A stretch of 64,000 nucleotides of DNA from Planctomycetota bacterium (GTDB lineage: Bacteria; Planctomycetota; Phycisphaerae; Phycisphaerales; SM1A02): positions 21,232 to 85,231 of the forward strand of contig QWPV01000004.1 in assembly GCA_003671055.1 (NCBI GenBank), in the 5' to 3' direction. The position numbers and the translations under genes were made by a program. The notes under the pieces were generated by a model. The model did no database searches. It had not been told where the DNA came from and saw only the letters and a list, made by a program, of their open reading frames with translations. This document shows, one piece after another, positions 10,285-18,691 of the stretch; the stretch's first letter is position 1, and every line of letters starts with the position of its first letter.

Positions 10285-11115
10285 ATGTTTGACACACTGA
10301 CAGGTTCACTTTTCGAACGCATCACGCGGCTTGCGCGAGCCCGCTGGGGACTTTCGTTGACGGAACGAAAGTTCTCGCTTGTGCAGAATCGACTCACGAG
10401 TCATCTGCGCAAATCAGGCGGAACAATTGAGGAGTGGGTGCAACGGATCGAGAAGAGCCCCTCTGAGTCGGACATGCTGTTGTTCTTTGACATCCTCTCC
10501 ACGAATGTCACGAGCTTCTTCCGCGACTCCACGCACTTCGATTTTCTCGAACGCGAATTGTGGACGCCACTCGCGCGCGGCCAGCGCACTGCTGCTGGCC
10601 GCAAGATTCGATTCTGGAGCGCCGCTTGTTCGACCGGAGCGGAGCCCTACTCCATTGCGATGCAAGCACTCGAATTGCTACCACCAGAGCAGCGTTGGGA
10701 CGTGAAGGTCATAGGCAGCGACCTCTCGAGCAAGGCGCTTGCTGCTGCTCGCGCTGGAGTATTTCCCGAGAGTCAACTCGCAGGTCTCTCGCCCGAACGG
10801 CGCAAGCGTTGGCTCACGCCGTCGCCGAAATCTTCCGAACCTGAGTGGAGCATCCGTCCTGAAGTGCGCGCACTTGTGGAGTTCCGTCAACACAACCTCA
10901 TGGACCCGCCGCACGCAATAGGTGGGCCATTCGATTGCATCATGCTGCGCAACTGCATGATTTACTTCGACCGTGAGACACGCGAGGAAGTCGTGCATCG
11001 CATGCACTCCATGCTCAAGCCTAGTGCGTGGCTCATCGTCGGAAGTGCCGAGACGCTGTCGTCGCTCAAGGTGCCGTTCAAAACAACTGCCGCAAGTATC
11101 TACACGAAGGAGTGA
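10285..11115 (+). CDS. cheR: chemoreceptor glutamate methyltransferase CheR
   Basis: Encodes 276 residues from ATG 10285; a TTG at 10267 would add six. CheR methylates receptor glutamates with S-adenosylmethionine for adaptation. The N-terminal all-alpha CheR_N domain includes LTERKFSLVQNRLTSHLRK and TNVTSFFRDSTHFDFLE, the family's FFR signature. The SAM-binding domain has RFWSAACSTGAEPYSIAM (equivalent to the usual WSAGCSTGEEPYS) and FDCIMLRNCMIYFDRETREEVVHRM, with NCMIYF in place of the usual NVLIYF. No TPR or pentapeptide-binding extension is present. The 54-bp gap from cheW and 9-bp gap to cheD fit one operon. Confidence 0.95.
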   Translation: MFDTLTGSLFERITRLARARWGLSLTERKFSLVQNRLTSHLRKSGGTIEEWVQRIEKSPSESDMLLFFDILSTNVTSFFRDSTHFDFLERELWTPLARGQRTAAGRKIRFWSAACSTGAEPYSIAMQALELLPPEQRWDVKVIGSDLSSKALAAARAGVFPESQLAGLSPERRKRWLTPSPKSSEPEWSIRPEVRALVEFRQHNLMDPPHAIGGPFDCIMLRNCMIYFDRETREEVVHRMHSMLKPSAWLIVGSAETLSSLKVPFKTTAASIYTKE

Positions 11116-11124
11116 GCTCGGTTT

Positions 11125-11658
11125 ATGCCACCTCCCCGATCTGACACGGTTCCTTTTCTCGCCGCTAATGCCGATCGCATCACGGTCGGCGTCGCAGACT
11201 TGCAGACAAGCAAGGACGCATCGCGCACGATCATCACCTATGCACTTGGATCGTGTATCGGGGTCACGGTGTGGGATCCCATCTTGCGCGCTGGAGGCAT
11301 GCTGCATTTCATGCTTCCCGAAGCGGCGATCAGCCAACTACGCGCTGCGGAAAACCCATCCATGTTTGGCGACACTGGATTTCCAATGCTTCTCGATCGC
11401 GTCCTCGCACTCGGTGCGCGACGCGAACGGCTCATCATCTGCGCAGCGGGTGGTGCAGAAGTCCTTGCTGACGAGGGGCACTTCCGCATCGGGAGTCGAA
11501 ATCGAACGCTGCTTCGAAAGTTGTTGTGGAAGCACGGCATGCTTCTCTCTGCGGATGACACCGGTGGCTCGCACAGCAGGACGCTCTCGCTCCGACTCGC
11601 CGATGGTTCCATTATCGTGAGAAGTCAGGGAAAGGAGCGTGCATTGTGGCCGAGCTAA
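11125..11658 (+). CDS. cheD: chemoreceptor glutamine deamidase CheD
   Basis: Encodes 177 residues. CheD deamidates specific receptor glutamines and, in some species, is the target of CheC/CheX-type phosphatases. The catalytic Cys 44 lies in YALGSCIGVTVWDP and the catalytic His 61 in GGMLHFMLPE, the expected spacing. A later segment (RLIICAAGGAEVLADEGHFRIGSRNRTLLRKLL) matches the family core. The 3' end carries the ribosome-binding site of the next gene, AAGGAG at 11632-11637, and overlaps its start. Presence of both cheD and cheX suggests a Bacillus/Thermotoga-like adaptation circuit, by inference. Confidence 0.94.
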   Translation: MPPPRSDTVPFLAANADRITVGVADLQTSKDASRTIITYALGSCIGVTVWDPILRAGGMLHFMLPEAAISQLRAAENPSMFGDTGFPMLLDRVLALGARRERLIICAAGGAEVLADEGHFRIGSRNRTLLRKLLWKHGMLLSADDTGGSHSRTLSLRLADGSIIVRSQGKERALWPS

Positions 11659-12521
11659 TGCAACTTAGTTCAAAGGAAGCGCGCGCACTCGTTGCACACA
11701 TCGAAGGATTACCCGCGATGCCAGCAGCCGCAATGCGACTGCTGTCTGCGATCGGGCGCGATCTCGACTTCACGCAAATCGATCACATCGTGCGCAGTGA
11801 TGAAGCGATCGCCGCGCGTGTGCTGCGCATTGCAAACTCCGTTGTCTACAACCCACGCGGCGGGACGGTGATGTTGCCTGACGCTGTTCGTCGCCTCGGG
11901 ACGAGAGCTCTCGTGCGCATTGCGATGGAAACTGAAATCGGTGGGCTTCTCGCCGAAGGTGGACGCGCGTATGGCATGCGGCGCGGCGACTTGAGCGAGG
12001 CTGCAGTCGGAGGTGCGATCGCCGCGGGGCTCATCGCCAAACGCGTCAGCGCCGATGAAGGTCTCTGTTTCGCGGGCGCATTGCTTCGCGACGTTGGCAA
12101 GATTGTGATTGATTCACTCGCTGGTCCAGCCGCACTCGATGCGCTCGCGGATCGAAGCGAGGGTCTTCCATTTCTCGAATGTGAGCATGCGCAGTTCGGC
12201 GCGGATCACGCTGAACTCGGCGCAGCGCTCGCACAGCAATGGAAACTTCCTGATTCGATGGCGCGATTGATTCGACTGCATCACACGCCGCCGCAAGATC
12301 CGCCGGATCTCGCGTGTGATGTCGTGCACGCAGCCGATTGGGTAGCACGATTTGCTGGGCTTGGACTAGGTGCGGATGGAATGATGTATCCATTTGATAG
12401 TGGCGCGCGAGTGAGGCTCGGCCTTACGCGTGCCGATCTCGAACCACTTGTCATCGCTGTGCTCACCGAAACCACACAGCAGCGCACGGCAGCGAAAGCT
12501 GCCTTTGGGAGAACCACATGA
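11646..12521 (+). CDS. HDOD-domain regulatory protein
   Basis: Encodes 291 residues. The HDOD fold is a non-catalytic relative of HD phosphohydrolases, used in signalling output, often with two-component or chemosensory systems. Signature parts are LPAMPAAAMRLLSAIGRDLDFTQIDHIVRSDEAIAARVLRIANSVVY (about 19-65), GTRALVRIAMET, FAGALLRDVGKIVID (an HDIG-like site altered to RDVG) and LAQQWKLPDSMARLIRLHH. The GTG start at 11646 lies eight bases after AAGGAG within cheD; ATG 11658 overlapping the cheD stop is the alternative. Its stop overlaps the next start (ATGA). Its role in the operon is not established. Confidence 0.9.
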   Translation: MAELMQLSSKEARALVAHIEGLPAMPAAAMRLLSAIGRDLDFTQIDHIVRSDEAIAARVLRIANSVVYNPRGGTVMLPDAVRRLGTRALVRIAMETEIGGLLAEGGRAYGMRRGDLSEAAVGGAIAAGLIAKRVSADEGLCFAGALLRDVGKIVIDSLAGPAALDALADRSEGLPFLECEHAQFGADHAELGAALAQQWKLPDSMARLIRLHHTPPQDPPDLACDVVHAADWVARFAGLGLGADGMMYPFDSGARVRLGLTRADLEPLVIAVLTETTQQRTAAKAAFGRTT

Positions 12522-12919
12522 ACCCGCCGCTCACTTGTCATGTCCTCATCGTCGACGACTCTCCAATTCTGAGAGCCGCGATTAAGAAAGTCGTTCGACT
12601 CGCTGGAGTTCAGCCAGAACGGATCTTCGAAGCAGGCAATGGTCGCGAAGCACTCGATGTGATGTCGAGCGTGTGGGTCGATCTTGTGCTGCTCGACCTC
12701 AATATGCCCGTCATGGATGGCGAAGCATTTGCGAAAGAACTTCGCGAACACTCCGATCTCGCGGATGTCGCCGTTGTTGTTGTTTCAACCGAAGCAAACC
12801 GCGCACGACTCGAGCGCATGCGCGAGTACGGCGTGCGTCACACGTTGCGCAAACCATTCGAACCCGAAGAACTCTGCCGACTGATCACCGAAGTTCTCGG
12901 TGTGGCGACTGACCGCTGA
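12518..12919 (+). CDS. cheY: single-domain response regulator (CheY-like)
   Basis: Encodes 133 residues, a stand-alone receiver domain. It has the acidic pair DD at 13-14, phospho-acceptor Asp 60 in LVLLDLNMPVMDGEAF, the switch Ser in VVVSTEA and the Lys of LRKPFEPEEL. No DNA-binding or enzymatic output domain follows, so it probably carries the CheA signal to a motor, a pilus machine or another partner. The ATGA overlap with the HDOD gene suggests the two act together. Which output it drives cannot be told from sequence, because no flagellar gene lies nearby. Confidence 0.92.
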   Translation: MNPPLTCHVLIVDDSPILRAAIKKVVRLAGVQPERIFEAGNGREALDVMSSVWVDLVLLDLNMPVMDGEAFAKELREHSDLADVAVVVVSTEANRARLERMREYGVRHTLRKPFEPEELCRLITEVLGVATDR

Positions 12920-12945
12920 AGCTCACTTCCACGCTGGAGTACATC

Positions 12946-13407
12946 ATGCCTGAACCGACGCCCGATTCTAAGAATGTCCTTCATCCTGACGCCACGATGC
13001 TCGCTCGGATCACCATCGACGCGCTCGAACGCACTGCGTTCGTACTCGCAGATCCAGCCGATGATCCACAGGCACTCCCTCCCATTTCGACGACCGCGAG
13101 CATCGACTACTCCGGCCCTTGCAATGGAGGCATCGACCTTGTCGCGAGTGCTGGATTCGGCCGAAATCTCGCCGCAAGTTTGCTCGGATGCGAGCCCTCC
13201 GAAGTGAGTGACTCCACTGCTGCCGAAGCGGTGCGTGAACTCGCGAACATCGTAGGTGGCTCGATGATTCTCGAACTCGGCGGCACAAATTGCTGCTACT
13301 CACTCGGCCTTCCGCGCACATCAGCTTCGCCGCGCAAAAACTTGGTGGAAAGTTGCGTCCTCAACGCCGAAGGCGAACGACTCGAAGTCCATGTCATCGC
13401 TGCCTAG
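12946..13407 (+). CDS. cheX: CheX-type chemotaxis phosphatase
   Basis: Encodes 153 residues. CheX and CheC proteins dephosphorylate phospho-CheY. The phosphatase motif is visible as EAVRELANIVGGSM, which fits the acidic-x3-E-x2-N pattern with Glu in place of the first Asp/Ser. A second half with SPRKNLVESCVLNAEGERLEVHVIAA gives the usual CheX beta-strand end. Only one motif is present, as in CheX rather than two-site CheC. The gene sits 26 bp after the CheY-like gene, its expected substrate, and 27 bp before cheB. Assignment rests on motif and context. Confidence 0.85.
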   Translation: MPEPTPDSKNVLHPDATMLARITIDALERTAFVLADPADDPQALPPISTTASIDYSGPCNGGIDLVASAGFGRNLAASLLGCEPSEVSDSTAAEAVRELANIVGGSMILELGGTNCCYSLGLPRTSASPRKNLVESCVLNAEGERLEVHVIAA

Positions 13408-13434
13408 TGCCTGCGATTGTTCGAGAAACCGCCG

Positions 13435-14571
13435 ATGCCCAACGCACGAATCATCATTGTTGACGACAGCGCCGTGGTGCGCCAAGTGTTGCGCAACCAA
13501 CTCGTGCGCCACGAAGGCATCGAGGTTGTCGCGACCGCTGCAGATCCCTTCGATGCACGAGAGAAAATCCTCGCGCTCAATCCGGACTGCGTGATCCTCG
13601 ATCTCGAAATGCCCAAAATGGATGGGCTCACGTTCCTTCGGAAGTTGATGAAATTTCATCCCGTGCCCGTGATTGTCTGTTCCTCACTCACGCCGAAAGG
13701 TTGCTCGCTCGCCGTCGATTGTCTCGAGGCTGGCGCGTTTGAAGTTGTCTCCAAGCCAGGCGGAAACTTTAGCGTGGGCGAAGTTGCCGCTCGGCTTGCC
13801 GAGCTCGTGCGTGTCGCGGCATCAAGCCGCGCACGCACGGCTCGGCTCCTCTCGCCGCAAGGCGCGAATGCGCTGTCGCTCGGGATGACCGCAACTCCTG
13901 CGCCGTCAATCGCAACCACGCTTCGTGCAACAGGGCCAGTGCTGCAGCAATCGCGCGGAGGAACCGATCGATTGATTGCGATTGGAACTTCAACGGGCGG
14001 AACCGAAGCGCTCCGCGTCGTGCTCTCTGAACTTACGCAGGACACGCCGGGGATCGTCATGGTGCAACACATGCCCGAAGGCTTCACGAAAGCATTCGCA
14101 GATCGGCTGAACACACTGTGCCGAATCGAAGTGAAGGAAGCGGAGGACGGTGATGTCGTGCAAACGGGACGCGCGCTCCTTGCGCCAGGAAATCGTCACA
14201 TGCGTGTCGCGCGTGAAGGAACTCGTTGGGTTGTCCGCGTCGCCGATGGACCACGCGTGCTTCGGCATAAGCCATCCGTTGAAGTGCTCTTCGAAAGTGC
14301 TGCGCAAGTTGCTGGCGCGCGCGCGATGGGGTTGATCATGACCGGCATGGGCGGCGATGGTGCAACGGGGTTGCTCTCGATGCGCCGCGCGGGTGCTGTC
14401 ACTGTTGCGCAAGACGAACAGAGTTGCGTGGTATTCGGCATGCCACGCGAAGCAATTCGTTGCGGCGCAGTACAAGTTGTCGCCCCGCTCGATCGCATTG
14501 CGAAACTCATCGCCGACTACACCGCCATGCGGCTTGTCGCCGAACCCAGCGCAGTCGTGACCGCCGCATAA
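13435..14571 (+). CDS. cheB: protein-glutamate methylesterase/glutaminase CheB
   Basis: Encodes 378 residues from ATG 13435; a TTG at 13417 would add six. It removes receptor methyl groups when phosphorylated by CheA. The receiver domain has phospho-acceptor Asp 56 in CVILDLEMPKMDGL. After a linker, the methylesterase domain shows the catalytic triad: Ser 186 in IAIGTSTGGTEAL, His 212 in VMVQHMPEGFTKAFADRL and Asp 308 in IMTGMGGDGATGLLSMR. It is the last gene of the chemotaxis operon and converges on mdh with a strong hairpin between them. Confidence 0.97.
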   Translation: MPNARIIIVDDSAVVRQVLRNQLVRHEGIEVVATAADPFDAREKILALNPDCVILDLEMPKMDGLTFLRKLMKFHPVPVIVCSSLTPKGCSLAVDCLEAGAFEVVSKPGGNFSVGEVAARLAELVRVAASSRARTARLLSPQGANALSLGMTATPAPSIATTLRATGPVLQQSRGGTDRLIAIGTSTGGTEALRVVLSELTQDTPGIVMVQHMPEGFTKAFADRLNTLCRIEVKEAEDGDVVQTGRALLAPGNRHMRVAREGTRWVVRVADGPRVLRHKPSVEVLFESAAQVAGARAMGLIMTGMGGDGATGLLSMRRAGAVTVAQDEQSCVVFGMPREAIRCGAVQVVAPLDRIAKLIADYTAMRLVAEPSAVVTAA

Positions 14572-14610
14572 AAAGACGACGCACGCGAATGTATGCATTC
14601 GCGTGCGTCG
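14571..14610 (-). terminator. intrinsic terminator of mdh (possibly bidirectional)
   Basis: A perfect 15-bp stem (14577-14591 with 14596-14610) has a 4-base loop. On the minus strand it is followed by TCTTTTT, so it fits best as the mdh terminator. It also lies 6 bp past the cheB stop and may stop that operon, though no T-run follows on the plus strand. Confidence 0.85.
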
Positions 14611-14640
14611 AAAATCACTTGCTTGACGAAAGGTTACGGC

Positions 14641-15603
14641 TCAACCGAGCTCTGGGAAGAGCTTCTGCACAACGGCAACGAGATCCTTCACATGCTGCGC
14701 GCTCTCCGCAAAGAGTGCGGCTTCCGCGTCGTTGAATTTCACTTCGACGACCTTCTCCATGCCGCCCTTGCCGAGAATGCACGGTACGCCGACGAAGAAA
14801 CCCTTGCCTGTTTGACCAGGCGCAACACCAAACGCGTCTTCGCAGTAGGCCGCGCAAGGAAGAATGCGCTTCTTGTCCTTGATGATTGCTTCCGCCATTT
14901 GAATCACGCCAGCCGCAGGCGCGTAGTAAGCGCTCGTGCCCATGAGTTGCACGATTTCGCCGCCGCCAACTTTCGCGCGCTGCACACACTCATTGATGTC
15001 TGCTTCGGAGAGCAACTGATCAATAGGAATGCCATGCACACTTGTGAAGCGAGGGAGCGGCACCATGTCGTCGCCGTGGCCACCGAGCAAGAGCGCTTGA
15101 ATGTCCTCGACCGAGCAACCGAGTTTGAGCGAAAGGAATGCGCGGAAGCGCGCAACGTCCAAACATCCTGCTTGTCCGAGCACGCGACTTGCGGGGAATC
15201 CCGAACTCTTCCATGCGGTGTACACCATCGCATCGAGTGGATTCGAGAGCACGATGAGAATCGAGTTCGGCGCGTACTTCGCAACATTCTGCGAGACCTC
15301 GCGCACGATCTTCACGTTCGTCTGAATGAGATCATCGCGACTCATGCCTGGCTTGCGCGGAATACCTGCAGTGATGATGACGATGTCGCTGTCGGCGATG
15401 AGCGCGTAGTCGCTGCCACCTTCGATGCGGCAATCGAATCCTTCAATCGGCGCAGCTTCGTACAAGTCGAGCGCCTTCCCCTTTGCAACGCCCTCAGCGA
15501 TATCGAGGAGCACGATGTCTCCAAGTTCCTTTGATGCAGCCCACACTGCGCAAGCAGCACCTGTATTTCCAGCTCCGATGATCGAGATCTTTGCGCGACG
15601 CAT
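14641..15603 (-). CDS. mdh: malate dehydrogenase (LDH-like, NAD-dependent)
   Basis: Encodes 320 residues from ATG 15603. It oxidises malate to oxaloacetate in the TCA cycle. The Rossmann motif GAGNTG (9-14) follows the first strand, and DIVLLDIAEG ends in the NAD-binding Asp. IITAGIPRKPGMSRDDL gives the substrate-binding arginines, VLSNPLDAMVY the cofactor site, and LLLGGHGDDMVPLPR the catalytic His. The sequence is of the LDH-like MDH type used by many bacteria outside the gammaproteobacteria. An upstream in-frame extension to 15726 lacks family sequence and is rejected. A strong terminator hairpin follows. Confidence 0.96.
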   Translation of the reverse strand: MRRAKISIIGAGNTGAACAVWAASKELGDIVLLDIAEGVAKGKALDLYEAAPIEGFDCRIEGGSDYALIADSDIVIITAGIPRKPGMSRDDLIQTNVKIVREVSQNVAKYAPNSILIVLSNPLDAMVYTAWKSSGFPASRVLGQAGCLDVARFRAFLSLKLGCSVEDIQALLLGGHGDDMVPLPRFTSVHGIPIDQLLSEADINECVQRAKVGGGEIVQLMGTSAYYAPAAGVIQMAEAIIKDKKRILPCAAYCEDAFGVAPGQTGKGFFVGVPCILGKGGMEKVVEVKFNDAEAALFAESAQHVKDLVAVVQKLFPELG

Positions 15604-15754
15604 TTCGTTCAGTACTCCAAAGTCGTGGTGAGGATGAGTGAGTCCCTTCGGGTTCGCCGAAGAGGGGAACAGAGCATAGGGTGGAACGGCCGACGTGCGG
15701 GATCGCTGCTTCGAGTAATGCAACACAAGTCAGCTTCCCAAGTCTTCTGCACCC

Positions 15755-15794
15755 AAAAAAGCATGCAGCCGTCCCATTTCTGGAACGGCTGCAT
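15755..15794 (-). terminator. intrinsic terminator of tRNA-Ile
   Basis: On the minus strand, just after the tRNA, a 10-bp stem (15785-15794 with 15763-15772) is followed by TTTTTT at 15755-15760. It sits between tRNA-Ile and the mdh upstream region. Confidence 0.8.
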
Positions 15795-15801
15795 ATGCGA
15801 A

Positions 15802-15875
15802 TGGGCCTGAAAGGACTCGAACCTTCGACCTCACCCTTATCAGGGGTGCGCTCTAGCCAGCTGAGCTACAAGCCC
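15802..15875 (-). tRNA. tRNA-Ile (anticodon GAT)
   Basis: A 74-nt cloverleaf read on the minus strand. The acceptor stem is GGGCTTG with CAGGCCC, and the D arm includes GCTCAGCTGGCTAGAGC. The anticodon loop CTGATAA carries GAT, and the T loop is TTCGAGT. The discriminator is A, and CCA is not encoded. An isolated gene with its own promoter and terminator; tRNA-Ile(GAT) is often found inside 16S-23S spacers, but here it stands alone. Confidence 0.95.
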
Positions 15876-15891
15876 CACGCGGAGGGCGAGG

Positions 15892-15920
15892 AGTATAGCA
15901 AGAAGAGGAATCAAAACCAC
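15892..15920 (-). promoter_or_regulatory. extended -10 promoter of tRNA-Ile
   Basis: On the minus strand TGC precedes TATACT (15892-15897), an extended -10 element, with weak GTGGTT 17 bp upstream (15915-15920). Transcription would begin about 10 bases before the tRNA 5' end. Confidence 0.55.
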
Positions 15921-15936
15921 TCGCGCGCGAATGCCT

Positions 15937-16920
15937 TTACCACGCTGCAAGATCCCCAACGAGCGGCTCGACAAGGTCCTTGATAGTGACCAATCCAAGT
16001 GGTCTATCGGGGCGTTCTGCGACGATCGCCATCGGCACACGAGCAGCGCGCATCGCCGTAAGCGCGGTGAGCGCTGGGGTCTCGGGCGGCAAGATTGGAA
16101 TTGCCGTGACAAGTGAAGCGGTCTGTGCTGCGGGAGAAAGAAGCACGTCAAGTGCGGAGACAATGCCGAGCACGGTTCCTGATTGATCAACCGCAGGAAG
16201 TCGACTGAACGGCGCGCGCCGAAGCACTTCGAGCCGATCAAGCGCTGTCACCCCGATGCTCAGCGTCACCACTTGTTTCCATGGCACCATTTCGGCACCG
16301 ATCATTACGCCGCGCATCGTGAACACGCGTTCAGCGATTCCCATCTGCTGCTCACTCATGCTGTCGCTCTCTTCATGCAAGAGCATGAAAACACGTTGGC
16401 GTGCATCGATCGGCGCACCCGCGCGTGATGCCCCGGTCGCGCGAGAAATTCCGTGCGCGAGTGCAGAGAGCACCGGAAGGATGCCCGTCCATGTGCACAG
16501 CAGTCTGAGGAACCACAACGGTCGCGCGAAGGTCGGCATCCAACGGTCCGCATTCGTGCGGAAGAGTTCTTTCGGCATCACGTCGCCGATGATGAAAAGC
16601 ATCGGCGTGAGGATGGCAAGTTCTGCGACGACTGCAGCCCACGTCGAAAGCCCCATCGCTTCGAGGCCAGTTGCGATGCCGAGTCCGCCGATCCAACCGC
16701 CACACGCTTGACCGAGGAGCGCCGTACTCAGCACTCGCTCCGGCGCGCGAAGCTCGCGTTCAAGCACCACTGCCCGCGCATCACCTCGGGCAGCTCGCAC
16801 GAACAACCGAACGCGGCTAAGCGTGTAAATGCCTGTTTCAAGGCCCGATGCAATTCCCGCGAGCATCATTCCACCGAGCGCGATGCCGGCGTACATGAAC
16901 ACATCAGAAGGATGACTCAT
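15937..16920 (-). CDS. CNNM-type membrane protein with CBS domains (second copy)
   Basis: Encodes 327 residues. An N-terminal CNNM (DUF21) membrane domain of three or four helices spans about 1-165: GIALGGMMLAGIASGLETGIYTLSR, then AELAILTPMLFIIGDVMPKELFRTNADR with the family's E/D-x-x-PK-x-x. A tandem CBS pair follows (about 195-325: ERVFTMRGVMIGAEMVPWKQVVTLS, RLPAVDQSGTVLGIVSALDVL, PMAIVAERPDRPLGLVTIKDLVEPLVGDL). It lacks the C-terminal CorC_HlyC domain of its neighbour. Family members are linked to Mg2+/Co2+ efflux and bind adenine nucleotides at CBS. The start overlaps the upstream gene's stop (ATGA), so the two proteins may act as a pair. Confidence 0.85.
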   Translation of the reverse strand: MSHPSDVFMYAGIALGGMMLAGIASGLETGIYTLSRVRLFVRAARGDARAVVLERELRAPERVLSTALLGQACGGWIGGLGIATGLEAMGLSTWAAVVAELAILTPMLFIIGDVMPKELFRTNADRWMPTFARPLWFLRLLCTWTGILPVLSALAHGISRATGASRAGAPIDARQRVFMLLHEESDSMSEQQMGIAERVFTMRGVMIGAEMVPWKQVVTLSIGVTALDRLEVLRRAPFSRLPAVDQSGTVLGIVSALDVLLSPAAQTASLVTAIPILPPETPALTALTAMRAARVPMAIVAERPDRPLGLVTIKDLVEPLVGDLAAW

Positions 16921-18185
16921 TCATCGCCCTCCTGCGAAACGAGCACCGTCTCAACGCGTGCGCCATCCATCGACTCGACTTCGAGCAGCACGTTGCCCAA
17001 CTGGATGCGGTCACCCACGCGTGGAACTCGCGTCAATCGATCAAGCACGAGCCCAGCCACAGTGCTCGTGCGGCCCGATCGGATTTGAAGCCCGAAGACC
17101 TCACTCCACCGCTGCGCACTCATCTCACCACTCACGCGCCAACGACCATCGGGAAGTTCGACTGGTGATGCGAGCGGATGTTCGCCAGTGCCAACGATGT
17201 CGCCGATGATTTCCTCAACGCAGTCCTCGACTGCGACAACGCCTGCTGTGCCTCCGTATTCATCAACAGCGATCGCGAGCTTTACCCCGGTCTTGCGAAA
17301 GTGCTCGAGCAAGTGCTCAAGCGACGCGAGTTCAGGAATGAAATGCACCTGCTGCAACGAATCCGCGATGCTGCGACGGGGCTGCGTGAGCAACCATGAT
17401 TTCACTGGTAGGAGACCGCGGATATCGTCCACGCCCTCGCCGACAATCGGAAAATGCGTGAGACGAAAACTCGCCGCAGCCTCGAGTACATCGCGCTCGC
17501 TCGCGTCCATCTCAAGCCAAGCCATGTCGACGCGCGGCGTCATGACATCGCGCACACGAAGTCGGCGCAATCGCACGACACCTTCGAGAACGCCTTGTTC
17601 TGCAGCGTCGATCGATCCACTCTGCGCGGAAAGATCGAGTAGCGCTGCGAGTTCTTCCTTCGTGAGCCTCGGCGCTTCTTGTGCCTTGCCGACAAGGCGT
17701 GCCAAGGGCGTGATGAAGAATTCATCGAGCACGTTTCGCACGGGCGCGACAACCGAATCGAATGCGATAGCCGGATACACGAGGAGTGCTGCGAGCCGCA
17801 CGCGATCGAGCATCGCAAGTGCTTTCGGGAGAAGTTCACCCGCGACGACGCATCCAAAGATGGAAGCAAGCGCGAGCGCGGCCTTCCCCCACGGCGATCC
17901 ACCGACTCGCGTGAAGAGCACTGTGCTCGCCACGAAGTACGCACTCGAACAGAGGATGGCGCCGATCATCGTCGAGAGCAAGAGCGCACGCGGTCGACGA
18001 CACAATCGCTCCACCAACGCAGATGCATGTGGATGTGTGCGCTTCATCGCGACACGATCTGATGCGGTCAATCCGAAGAGTGCCGTTTCGACTGCTGCAA
18101 AGAACGCGATCCCTGCAACCATCGGAATCATCGCGATGCCCACGGCGATTTCTGCGATGCCAGCAACTTCGCTCTCAATGCTCAT
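16917..18185 (-). CDS. CNNM/CorC-family membrane protein with CBS and CorC_HlyC domains
   Basis: Encodes 422 residues. The CNNM domain (about 10-190) includes FFAAVETALFGLTASDRVAMK and ASIFGCVVAGELLPKALAM, where GELLPK is the conserved core. The CBS pair (about 205-335) includes VRDVMTPRVDMAWLEMD, THFPIVGEGVDDIRGLLPVKSWL and IAVDEYGGTAGVVAVEDCVEEIIGDI, all typical of the HlyC/CorC family. The CorC_HlyC domain ends the protein (GRWRVSGEMSAQRWSEVFGL..STVAGLVLDRLTRVPRVGD). The family is implicated in divalent cation transport at the inner membrane; the substrate here is unknown. ATGA overlaps link it to hscB-like upstream and the second CNNM gene downstream. Confidence 0.9.
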   Translation of the reverse strand: MSIESEVAGIAEIAVGIAMIPMVAGIAFFAAVETALFGLTASDRVAMKRTHPHASALVERLCRRPRALLLSTMIGAILCSSAYFVASTVLFTRVGGSPWGKAALALASIFGCVVAGELLPKALAMLDRVRLAALLVYPAIAFDSVVAPVRNVLDEFFITPLARLVGKAQEAPRLTKEELAALLDLSAQSGSIDAAEQGVLEGVVRLRRLRVRDVMTPRVDMAWLEMDASERDVLEAAASFRLTHFPIVGEGVDDIRGLLPVKSWLLTQPRRSIADSLQQVHFIPELASLEHLLEHFRKTGVKLAIAVDEYGGTAGVVAVEDCVEEIIGDIVGTGEHPLASPVELPDGRWRVSGEMSAQRWSEVFGLQIRSGRTSTVAGLVLDRLTRVPRVGDRIQLGNVLLEVESMDGARVETVLVSQEGDE

Positions 18186-18691
18186 CGCGCGCTCTCCCCC
18201 GCACCACGGTCGAGTTGCTCAAGCATTCGCTGCGCCGCGCGTAAGACATTCATCCCGAGCCACACATGGTGCGTTGCGTCTGGCGTCAACACGCTTCCAT
18301 TGTCTCCCTCGTTAAACGCGCGTGCGATGTCGGCGATCGCGCTGTCTTTGAGACGAGCTCCTTCTTCCTTGAGTTCTCGCAGCACACTCTCATCGCCGCA
18401 CGCGGCATCGAGACGCTCGCGCAACTCCATCATTTCGAGCAAAAAACCCGCCGGAAGTGCGCGTTCATCACTTGGAGGAGCGTGTCGCGCTTGGAGCAAC
18501 GCTGCACTTCGCAGCAGTGGATCGAGAAGCGCTTGATACGCATCGTTCAAACGCGCGGCATCCGCGACATCGCCTCCCGCATCAGGATGCGCAGTCGCAA
18601 CACGTCGCATCCACGCTCGACGAAGTTCGTCCGCACTGAGATTGAAACTCGGCGCAAGTCCAAGAACATTGAATGGGCAGAACGCACTCAA
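18182..18691 (-). CDS. hscB: HscB-like J-domain co-chaperone
   Basis: Encodes 169 residues. The N-terminal J domain has FNLSADELRRAWMRRVATAHPDAGG, with the HPD tripeptide that stimulates Hsp70 ATPase, and AARLNDAYQALLDPLLRSAALL. The C-terminal three-helix part (LPAGFLLEMMELRERLDAACGDESVLRELKEEG) matches the HscB C-terminal domain, whose LEMMELRE segment contacts the Fe-S scaffold IscU in known members. No hscA, iscU or iscS is adjacent. It lies between a pilus ATPase gene and CNNM genes in an ATGA-coupled operon, an unusual setting, so an Fe-S role is an inference from the family only. Confidence 0.85.
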   Translation of the reverse strand: MSAFCPFNVLGLAPSFNLSADELRRAWMRRVATAHPDAGGDVADAARLNDAYQALLDPLLRSAALLQARHAPPSDERALPAGFLLEMMELRERLDAACGDESVLRELKEEGARLKDSAIADIARAFNEGDNGSVLTPDATHHVWLGMNVLRAAQRMLEQLDRGAGESAR

